IMG/VR virus record: IMGVR_UViG_3300030116_006111
Span: 1-27,446 of that record
Direction: 5' to 3' (one strand)
DNA length: 27,446 nt
From: a virus
Of the stretch, positions 23,965 through 27,446 are shown in pieces. How positions within the stretch are numbered: the first letter of the stretch is position 1; every line of letters starts with the position of its first letter. The notes under the pieces are model-generated. The model was not told where the DNA came from. It saw only the letters and a list, made by a program, of their open reading frames with translations, and searched no databases. The translations under genes were made by a program, and so were the position numbers.

Positions 23965-24044
23965 GGCAGCACCACCATGCCAATAAACGTAATTACACTT
24001 ACCATCAAAAAATAAGCGATTGTCTCAATTATTCGGTTATTCAT
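23961..24044 (-). CDS. 27-residue membrane peptide micro-gene
   Basis: A 28-codon frame on the minus strand fills the gap between the regulator and ERF genes. Its ATG (24042-24044) overlaps the end of the regulator gene, is preceded by GAGGG, and its TGA overlaps the ERF ATG (ATGA). The peptide MNNRIIETIAYFLMVSVITF, then IGMVVLP, has a polar N-terminus and one 18-residue hydrophobic segment, enough for a membrane pass. Coupling on both sides is hard to explain unless it is translated. Function unknown; small membrane peptides in early operons include superinfection exclusion and toxin-type proteins. Confidence 0.6.
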   Translation of the reverse strand: MNNRIIETIAYFLMVSVITFIGMVVLP

Positions 24045-24219
24045 TTTTCATCCCTCTGTAAAGATCTGGCCTTAAATCTTGCCGTGGAATTCCTGTAAGC
24101 TGTTCAATTTCAACCAACCTGTTGGCTGGAACTTCTTTCCATTGATAAACAGCCATTCGTGAAACACCAAGGTCAGATGCCAGTTTGCTGACGTTGGTTG
24201 TTGCTTTTAGCAATTTCAT
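24037..24219 (-). CDS. Cro/YdaS-like helix-turn-helix regulator
   Basis: A 60-residue protein. Residues 10-27 (VSKLASDLGVSRMAVYQW) are a helix-turn-helix, followed by KEVPANRLVEIEQLTGIP and a short tail DLRPDLYRG; this is the layout of YdaS/Cro-type phage repressors. It is the first gene of the left operon and next to the divergent promoters and palindrome, so it probably binds there and controls both directions. An upstream ATG at 24234 would add MEVTG, but it would lie at the expected transcription start, leaving no leader. ATG 24219 has GGAAG eight bases before it. No full-size CI-like repressor or integrase is present, so lysogeny is not supported. Confidence 0.85.
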   Translation of the reverse strand: MKLLKATTNVSKLASDLGVSRMAVYQWKEVPANRLVEIEQLTGIPRQDLRPDLYRGMKNE

Positions 24220-24240
24220 TCCAGTAACTTCCATTTTAGC

Positions 24241-24269
24241 ACTATCTTATATCACTTTACATTTGTCAA
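24241..24269 (-). promoter_or_regulatory. Leftward sigma70 promoter
   Basis: On the minus strand TTGACA (24269-24264, perfect -35) is followed after 17 bases by GATAGT (24246-24241, -10). Transcription would begin near 24234 and run through the regulator, membrane peptide, ERF and following genes. The half-site ACTTTACA (24254-24261), shared with the palindrome, lies between the two boxes, where a bound repressor would block RNA polymerase. Confidence 0.75.
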
Positions 24270-24293
24270 CCTTAACAAAAATATTTATAAAAA

Positions 24294-24314
24294 GTGTATA
24301 GTTTTACTTTACAC
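24294..24314. promoter_or_regulatory. 21-bp operator-like palindrome
   Basis: GTGTATAGTTTTACTTTACAC is an imperfect palindrome with 8 of 10 symmetric pairs matching (GTGTA...TACAC and TAGT/ACTTT arms). It overlaps the -35 box of the rightward promoter. The string ACTTTACA recurs at 24254-24261 in the leftward promoter. This fits binding of the small regulator encoded next to it. Confidence 0.65.
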
Positions 24315-24335
24315 CTTCTATAAAATATGTATAAT
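24308..24335 (+). promoter_or_regulatory. Rightward sigma70 promoter
   Basis: TTTACA at 24308-24313 and a perfect TATAAT at 24330-24335 are 16 bases apart. The -35 box lies within the operator-like palindrome. Transcription would start near 24342 and read the small early genes, and after circularisation could continue through cos into the packaging and structural genes. Confidence 0.75.
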
Positions 24336-24371
24336 CAGAATCAACAACAAAACAAAGAGGGAAATAAGCCG

Positions 24372-24554
24372 ATGATTGAACCACGCATTAAAAAAACGGG
24401 TCAGGCCTACATTGTAATTTACGAATGGCAGAGTTCAACAGGTGAAATTTTCGAACGCGAAAAGGTTTTTAATCGCGGGGTAAATCATCAGGCTTTTCGA
24501 AAAGCGCAAGAGTTTAAGAAAGAATTAACCAATTTTTTAAAGAAGGAGAAATAA
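24372..24554 (+). CDS. First early right protein, unknown
   Basis: A 60-residue protein, MIEPRIKKTGQAYIVIYEWQ followed by a charged, mostly helical C-terminus with FNRGVNHQAFRKAQEFKKEL. It starts with a beta hairpin and ends with a basic helix, so nucleic acid or protein binding is possible, but no family is recognised. ATG 24372 is used because an in-frame ATG at 24327 lies within the -10 region of the promoter and so before the expected transcript start. GAGGG precedes the chosen start at about ten bases. First gene in the rightward early unit. Confidence 0.6.
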   Translation: MIEPRIKKTGQAYIVIYEWQSSTGEIFEREKVFNRGVNHQAFRKAQEFKKELTNFLKKEK

Positions 24555-24555
24555 A

Positions 24556-24726
24556 ATGATGTTTACAACATGGTGGGCAGATGGTTCTCAAGGCGAAGTA
24601 TTCTATCAGAGCGAGGTGGAAAAGTTTGCTGAAAAATATTCTTTTAGTTCATCTGATTTACTATACTTTCGTGAGGTATTTTTTAAGGATGAATCGGAAA
24701 TAGTTGGGGGAGTTATCGAGATATAA
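24556..24726 (+). CDS. 56-residue early protein, unknown
   Basis: AAGGAG at 24543-24548, seven bases before the ATG, is one of the best ribosome sites in the region. The product MMFTTWWADGSQGEVFYQSE continues as a charged aromatic protein ending VGGVIEI. Its stop overlaps the next start (TAATGG). It is acidic, rich in Phe, Trp and Tyr, with no membrane segment. Such small acidic phage proteins sometimes inhibit host enzymes, but nothing specific can be seen here. Confidence 0.6.
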   Translation: MMFTTWWADGSQGEVFYQSEVEKFAEKYSFSSSDLLYFREVFFKDESEIVGGVIEI

Positions 24727-24977
24727 TGGAAATAATTGATTTAGAGTGTTATACGCCAAAGCTCGATTTTATCGAGTGGTCTGACGGAAGCGGAAGTCAA
24801 ATCTATCATCACAAAACTTTAGATCATGTTTGTTGGGTTGACTTAACTAAGGATGAGTTAATCTCTCTTAAACAAAAGAAAGAGAGGTGGGAGAAGTTTA
24901 GAAAGCAATATGCTGAAGATATTAAAAATGGCGTCGAGCATGAAATAGACATTCCTGGATTAACAAGGCGGAAATAA
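24726..24977 (+). CDS. 83-residue early protein, unknown
   Basis: Begins MEIIDLECYTPKLDFIEWSD with a beta-rich N-terminal part, then SQIYHHKTLDHVCWVDLTKD, and a long basic/acidic helix (KQKKERWEKFRKQYAEDIKN) in the C-terminal half. One-base overlaps (TAATG) with both neighbours place it in the small early operon. Two His, two Cys and a Trp in the central part could make a metal or nucleotide site, but no known motif is complete. Family not recognised. Confidence 0.6.
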   Translation: MEIIDLECYTPKLDFIEWSDGSGSQIYHHKTLDHVCWVDLTKDELISLKQKKERWEKFRKQYAEDIKNGVEHEIDIPGLTRRK

Positions 24978-25141
24978 TGTACAAACTGGGTGAAGAAAGA
25001 ATTTTTTGTTTAGCTGAAGGATCAGACATTATCGAAAAAAAGGGGATTATTGTTGGAAGGACAAGAGAAGAAACACCTTTTTATGATTTTAAAGTTGGCG
25101 ACGAAATCTTTCATCACATTCCAGAAAATGGCATTCGATGA
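24977..25141 (+). CDS. 54-residue early protein, SH3-like fold possible
   Basis: Starts in overlap with the previous stop (TAATG). The product, MYKLGEERIFCLAEGSDIIE then GIIVGRTREETPFYDFKVGD and EIFHHIPENGIR, has the strand pattern of a small SH3/KOW-like barrel, of the kind seen in phage proteins that bind nucleic acid or host enzymes. No exact family is recalled. Its last bases overlap the next start (ATGA). The strand pattern and coupling support a real gene. Confidence 0.55.
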   Translation: MYKLGEERIFCLAEGSDIIEKKGIIVGRTREETPFYDFKVGDEIFHHIPENGIR

Positions 25142-25332
25142 AGTTTTATTTCAGTATACCTTGCCTCGAATGTAACGGACTTGGTGAGTTTGAACCTTTT
25201 GACCCTGGTAAACCTATTGTCAAATGTGATTGCGAAGAAGGCAATATATATCTCACCGAAACTTTTGATTGCGAAGAAGATTTAAAACGTGACTATCCAG
25301 ATGCTTATATCGAGTCGGTAAGAGATGATTGA
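25138..25332 (+). CDS. Small zinc-ribbon-like protein
   Basis: A 64-residue acidic protein. CLECNGLGEFEPFD at 9-22 resembles one CxxCxGxG half of a DnaJ-type zinc site, and CDCEEG at 30-35 supplies two further cysteines, so a single zinc ion could be bound. The C-terminal half is acidic (FDCEEDLKRDYPDAYIESVR). This is a common type of early phage protein without an assigned role. It is the last gene before the non-coding leader with the terminator. Confidence 0.65.
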   Translation: MKFYFSIPCLECNGLGEFEPFDPGKPIVKCDCEEGNIYLTETFDCEEDLKRDYPDAYIESVRDD

Positions 25333-25341
25333 AATATATTC

Positions 25342-25371
25342 TTGCTTTCAAAATCTTAGGAAAGGTATTAC
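25342..25371 (+). promoter_or_regulatory. Possible weak promoter before the leader
   Basis: TTGCTT at 25342-25347 and TATTAC at 25366-25371 are 18 bases apart. Both boxes deviate from consensus, and the same stretch also holds AGGAAAGG, which is better explained as a ribosome site for the short frame at 25373. This call is weak. Confidence 0.25.
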
Positions 25372-25372
25372 A

Positions 25373-25459
25373 ATGAAAACGACAAATTCATTATTGCCAC
25401 CTCCCTCTCGCCAATTATGGCGAAAACTGCCCTGCCTCTACGGAGGTGGGGCTTTTTAG
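25373..25459 (+). CDS. Possible 28-residue leader peptide containing PPP
   Basis: ATG 25373 follows AGGAAAGG at 25358-25365 by seven bases. The frame reads MKTTNSLLPPPSRQLWRKLP, then CLYGGGAF, and stops at TAG 25457-25459, inside the terminator's U tract. The three proline codons (25397-25405) coincide with the strand that can pair against the terminator stem. PPP slows ribosomes unless EF-P helps, so translation could influence the RNA fold. It could also be an accidental open frame; 28 codons is short. Confidence 0.35.
   Translation: MKTTNSLLPPPSRQLWRKLPCLYGGGAF
25397..25449 (+). promoter_or_regulatory. Candidate antiterminator pairing with nested hairpin
   Basis: CCACCTCC at 25397-25404 is the perfect reverse complement of GGAGGTGG at 25442-25449, and the latter is the right half of the terminator stem. 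The two pairings cannot coexist. A separate hairpin, TCGCC AATTAT GGCGA at 25408-25423, sits between them. This is the form of an attenuator, though no ligand or factor is known. Confidence 0.55.
25429..25457 (+). terminator. Intrinsic terminator upstream of the NinG-like gene
   Basis: GCCCTGCCTC at 25429-25438 pairs with GAGGTGGGGC at 25443-25452 (ten pairs, two G-U) around a UACG tetraloop closed by C-G, one of the most stable RNA tetraloops. TTTTT follows at once (25453-25457). It is the clearest intrinsic terminator in the window and separates the small early genes from the replication and late genes. Confidence 0.92.
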
Positions 25460-25467
25460 TTTAAGTG

Positions 25468-25893
25468 ATGGTAAAGATAGCTGTAAAAACACCCGACAAG
25501 CATTTCTCGCAATTGGTAAGGCAGAGAGCCAGATGGAAGTGCGAATCTTGCGGGAAGCAGTATGAACCGAATTCTGCTGGATTACACTGTAGCCATTTTT
25601 TTGGCAGGGCAAGCAAATCAACAAGATGGATGCAAGATAATGCGGCGGCGCACTGTTTTTACTGTCATCAGAAGTTGGGAGCAAACCCTGTATTATTTAG
25701 GGATTGGATTGTTAATCGACTAGGGGAGGAGAGAGTCAATCAACTTCAACGATTACATAACACACCCATCAAACTAACAAAACAGGATCTCATAGATATA
25801 AACGCAGATCTTAGAGAACAACTAAAAGAGCAAAAGATTGGGGAAGATTTTGAAACCCCAGCGATAATTTTAATAAAAGTGAGGGATACATAA
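25468..25893 (+). CDS. NinG/Rap-like HNH-type recombination protein
   Basis: A 141-residue protein with a metal-binding core: CESC at 25-28, HCSH at 40-43 and HCFYCH at 62-67, followed by GANPVLFRDWIVNRLGEERV. This 'C..C...HCSH.....H..C..CH' arrangement and the downstream 'F.DW...RLG' helix are those of lambda NinG (Rap) relatives, HNH/Holliday-junction-type endonucleases. It would help process recombination intermediates, in keeping with the ERF protein of the left operon. Start: ATG 25468 (GTG 25465 is possible). No good ribosome site stands close before it; the stop of the 28-codon frame is only eight bases upstream, so re-initiation is possible. Confidence 0.82.
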   Translation: MVKIAVKTPDKHFSQLVRQRARWKCESCGKQYEPNSAGLHCSHFFGRASKSTRWMQDNAAAHCFYCHQKLGANPVLFRDWIVNRLGEERVNQLQRLHNTPIKLTKQDLIDINADLREQLKEQKIGEDFETPAIILIKVRDT

Positions 25894-26091
25894 ATGCTGA
25901 GAATGAGAACAAATTTTCAACCACTTATAACGAAAGACGGTAAGTGTATAGAATGTCTTGATGAACACGTTGTTTATGTAGAAGATAACGAGATGGATGC
26001 TTGTTTACTTTGCACTCAACGTTCAGAAATTCAGTATCAAGAATATCAACATTGGCTTTCCAAACAAGAGGAGGCTAATGATGAAAATTAA
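25894..26091 (+). CDS. Small four-cysteine protein, unknown
   Basis: A 65-residue protein with CIEC at residues 18-21 and CLLC at 37-40, so it can bind one zinc ion in a ribbon. Between them lies LDEHVVYVEDNEMDA. The C-terminus is a helix (EIQYQEYQHWLSKQEEANDE). It begins directly after the NinG-like stop codon and overlaps the initiator gene by 11 nt. A role near replication is suggested by position only. Confidence 0.6.
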   Translation: MLRMRTNFQPLITKDGKCIECLDEHVVYVEDNEMDACLLCTQRSEIQYQEYQHWLSKQEEANDEN

Positions 26092-26749
26092 AAATTGGAG
26101 AAAATTCCAGCACTTTAAAGACAGAAATCCACCTTGGATAAAGTTACATCGAGAAGTCTTGTATCAACGTGATATCAACGTGATATCAGACTGTTCCTTT
26201 CGTTTGTTAATTAACCTCTGGCTGCTTGCAAGCGAAGATGAAACCAAAGAGGGCATACTTCCACCACTAGAAGATATTGCATGGCGTTTACGCATTGAGG
26301 AAAAGAAACTTATTCAATCATTACAAGAACTTACTGAATGGGTGGAGCAGGATGATATCGAAGTGATATCAAAGCGATATCAACTTGGACCCACAGAGAC
26401 AGAGAAGAGTAGAGTAGAGACAGAAACTCTGTCGGTTCGTAAACGAACACGACAACCATACACGAAGGACTTTGAAGAGTTTTGGAAACATGCAAGCGTG
26501 ATGTTTCATAAAACCCCTGCAGGGGTGAAAGGTGAGGCATTTACTGAGTGGCAGAAAGATCCACCTGATAGGGAGATAGCGAAACAAAGATGGAAAAGCT
26601 ATTATTTGCAGTGCAAGAAAACGGACACCAACACAAAGCATATTTGTCGATGGTTAAAGGCTAGAGGTTGGGATACTGACTACGGAGATCAAAAACCCCA
26701 AAACAATACCTGGGGAAATGAAACAGTTAAGATATCACAGTTTGGATGA
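26081..26749 (+). CDS. Replication initiator, lambda O-like
   Basis: A 222-residue protein. The first 90 residues (WRKFQHFKDRNPPWIKLHRE, then FRLLINLWLLASEDE and GILPPLEDIAWRLRIEEKKL) have the pattern of a winged-helix N-domain of phage replisome organisers (O/DnaD-like). The C-terminal half has QPYTKDFEEFWKHASVMFHK and a Trp/Arg-rich end (ICRWLKARGWDTDYG), the usual DnaD/helicase-recruiting tail form. DNA inside the gene carries two clusters of 11-bp repeats, as lambda O does. ATG 26081, six bases after AAGAGGAGG, is preferred to upstream starts at 25997 or 26078. No helicase loader (P-like) gene is visible, so it probably recruits a host loader or helicase directly. Confidence 0.85.
   Translation: MKIKNWRKFQHFKDRNPPWIKLHREVLYQRDINVISDCSFRLLINLWLLASEDETKEGILPPLEDIAWRLRIEEKKLIQSLQELTEWVEQDDIEVISKRYQLGPTETEKSRVETETLSVRKRTRQPYTKDFEEFWKHASVMFHKTPAGVKGEAFTEWQKDPPDREIAKQRWKSYYLQCKKTDTNTKHICRWLKARGWDTDYGDQKPQNNTWGNETVKISQFG
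26160..26192. repeat. Iteron cluster A in the initiator gene
   Basis: Three tandem 11-bp units read TGTATCAACGT, GATATCAACGT and GATATCAGACT. The consensus is GATATCAACGT. The period of 11 is not a multiple of three, so the repeat is not a protein repeat; it has to be maintained for the DNA sequence. Confidence 0.8.
26354..26386. repeat. Iteron cluster B in the initiator gene
   Basis: Three more direct 11-bp units, GATATCGAAGT, GATATCAAAGC and GATATCAACTT, of the same type as cluster A and 194 bases from it. They probably form initiator-binding sites of the replication origin, with the region between (AT-rich TTGTTAATTAACC at 26205-26217) as a melting candidate. Confidence 0.8.
26419..26526. 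other. Three inverted repeats downstream of the iterons
   Basis: GACAGA AAC TCTGTC at 26419-26433, GTTCGT AA ACGAAC at 26435-26448 and the 14-bp perfect palindrome ACCCCTGCAGGGGT at 26513-26526 all lie in the initiator coding sequence, within 110 bases. Inverted repeats beside iterons are a usual part of phage and plasmid origins; a role is inferred. Confidence 0.6.
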
Positions 26750-26752
26750 GCC

Positions 26753-27370
26753 ATGTTAGAATTCAAGATAGAACCAAATTACGCAGAGTTTCAAAAAGGT
26801 TTATTAGAGTGGCAACGTAAGCAAGTTCCGTTTGCCCTATCACAAACAATAAACAGCACCTTGTTTTCAGTGCGTAAGCATATCGTCAATAAAACTTTTA
26901 AGAGGGCGTTTGACGTAAAAAATAAAAGGTTTCCTTCTGCTACCTGGAGGGTAGAGAAAGCAACGAAACGAAAGCTGAATGGTAGGCTTTATGATTTTCT
27001 TACAAATGCAAATTTACAACTACATGAAGAAGGTGGACTAAAAAAACCTAGGGGGAATCATATAGCGATACCCCAAGAGCAGAAACGCTTAAAGTCTGGT
27101 CGCGTCCCTAAAGGCAAAACTCCAAGAGAAATATTAAAACAAAAGAGATATTTCTATGCACAAATGCCAAGCGGTAAAAAAGGTATTTGGAAAAGAATTA
27201 CAAAGAAACGACTCCCAATTAGATTGATATATTCCTTTACTGAGCAAGCCAAGATAGAAAAAACATTTCCTTTCTACCGAGATGCTAACAAGGTTGCTGA
27301 TAGAACGTACCGCAGACACTTTGAGATTGCGTTTGCTAAAGCGTTAAGGACAGCAAGGAGACGATATTAA
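26753..27370 (+). CDS. Minor tail/neck protein, gpZ-like
   Basis: A 205-residue strongly basic protein. The segment QVPFALSQTINSTLFSVRKH at about 24-43 and the C-terminal block IYSFTEQAKIEKTFPFYRDA followed by a basic helix match the general form of gpZ/tail completion proteins: a helix with 'A..INS....VR', a basic middle, and 'Y.F...A.I...F.F...A......R.F..AF..AL'. These complete tails or join them to heads in lambda-like phages. The place is odd, next to replication genes. In the circular form, however, it immediately precedes cos and the packaging block. A nucleic acid-binding protein is the alternative reading of the basic composition. Confidence 0.5.
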   Translation: MLEFKIEPNYAEFQKGLLEWQRKQVPFALSQTINSTLFSVRKHIVNKTFKRAFDVKNKRFPSATWRVEKATKRKLNGRLYDFLTNANLQLHEEGGLKKPRGNHIAIPQEQKRLKSGRVPKGKTPREILKQKRYFYAQMPSGKKGIWKRITKKRLPIRLIYSFTEQAKIEKTFPFYRDANKVADRTYRRHFEIAFAKALRTARRRY

Positions 27371-27446
27371 TGCAAAGAGAAAAATTTTCTACGGTGGCAC
27401 AAAAAAAGGTACTGTCTATAGCGTTTTGTTGCGGGGTACGCGCGAG
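27370..27446 (+). CDS. Short frame running into cos (partial at window edge)
   Basis: Starts by TAATG overlap with the preceding stop and is still open at the window end after 25 codons (MQREKFSTVAQKKVLSIAFC...). If the ends are joined with the 13-bp repeat counted once, it continues RAGLF and stops at TAG 27-29, giving 30 residues. The short length and position over cos leave it uncertain whether it is translated. Confidence 0.3.
   Translation, partial: MQREKFSTVAQKKVLSIAFCCGVRA
27434..27446. repeat. Right copy of 13-bp terminal repeat (probable cos cohesive end)
   Basis: GGGTACGCGCGAG, identical to bases 1-13, ends the window. Together they define a probable 13-nt 5' cohesive end, filled in at both termini. 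In the circle there would be a single copy between the morphogenesis gene and the methyltransferase gene. Confidence 0.75.

Noticed and set aside
24327-24371. Upstream ATG extending the first early right protein by 15 residues (MYNQNQQQNKEGN...)
   Set aside because: The ATG overlaps the TATAAT box of the promoter, so it would not be in the transcript. The Gln/Asn-rich extension looks like translated leader sequence.
25415-25684. 89-codon minus-strand frame over the terminator and the NinG-like gene
   Set aside because: It crosses a structured leader and a well-supported gene, and has no family pattern or ribosome site.
1-27446. Integrase, attachment site, full-size repressor, tRNA genes, CRISPR array or insertion sequence
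   Set aside because: None was found by reading both strands and the protein products. The single HTH protein is too small to count as proof of a temperate lifestyle.

Overview
The window reads as one complete genome of a small, cos-type siphovirus (Caudoviricetes, HK97-fold capsid, long non-contractile tail). The first 13 and last 13 bases are the same GC-rich string, which is what filled-in 5' cohesive ends would give, and the gene content is that of a whole phage. The DNA is AT-rich (around 40 % GC by eye) and most genes have strong AAGGAG-type ribosome binding sites. The lambda-like head genes, the tail tip resembling gene transfer agents and the GTA-type holin point to a proteobacterial host. 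Several small proteins resemble families I associate with uncultured marine phages. No integrase, tRNA, CRISPR array, insertion sequence or attachment site was seen.

Layout. 1-91: right-hand side of the cos site and a non-coding leader. 92-3552: packaging block (ParB-like/DNA methyltransferase fusion, small terminase, GpA-type large terminase). 3556-8880: head genes (beta-rich/gpW-like connector, lambda-type portal, a three-part polypeptide joining an unknown domain, prohead protease and major capsid protein, a small protein, FII-like joining protein). 8880-19880: tail genes (terminator, tube, G/GT chaperones made by -1 frameshifting, tape measure, distal tail, hub, NlpC/P60-like peptidase, J-like central tail protein, collar fibre, repeat-bearing fibre with a maturation-type C-terminus). 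19896-22337: lysis region, with several small membrane proteins, a GTA-type 3-TM holin and a GH108 muramidase. 22324-24219, minus strand: a tightly coupled early left operon (HTH regulator, 27-residue membrane peptide, ERF annealing protein, protein with an SSB-like tail, DUF1367-like protein, small unknown). 24241-24335: divergent control region with two near-consensus sigma70 promoters and a 21-bp operator-like palindrome. 24372-25332: five small early right genes. 25333-25464: leader with a textbook intrinsic terminator and a competing pairing. 25468-27370: NinG-like HNH protein, small Zn-ribbon protein, O-like replication initiator containing two iteron clusters (probable origin), and a Z-like morphogenesis protein next to cos.

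How it works together (inference). Once the ends are joined, all rightward genes from 24372 through cos to the endolysin at 22337 form one continuous head-to-tail series. The only rightward promoter recognised with confidence is at 24308-24335. Read-through of the terminator at 25429-25457, and later of the one after the capsid gene at 8329-8357, could then decide early versus late expression. The left operon supplies recombination functions. Replication probably starts inside the initiator gene and uses the host replisome, since no polymerase, helicase or primase is encoded.

The observations most worth following are the triple fusion with an internal ribosome binding site at the capsid start, the terminator/antiterminator leader with a PPP-containing leader peptide, the 11-bp iterons inside the initiator gene, the complete slippery-site plus stem cassette for the tail chaperone, and the micro-gene for a membrane peptide.
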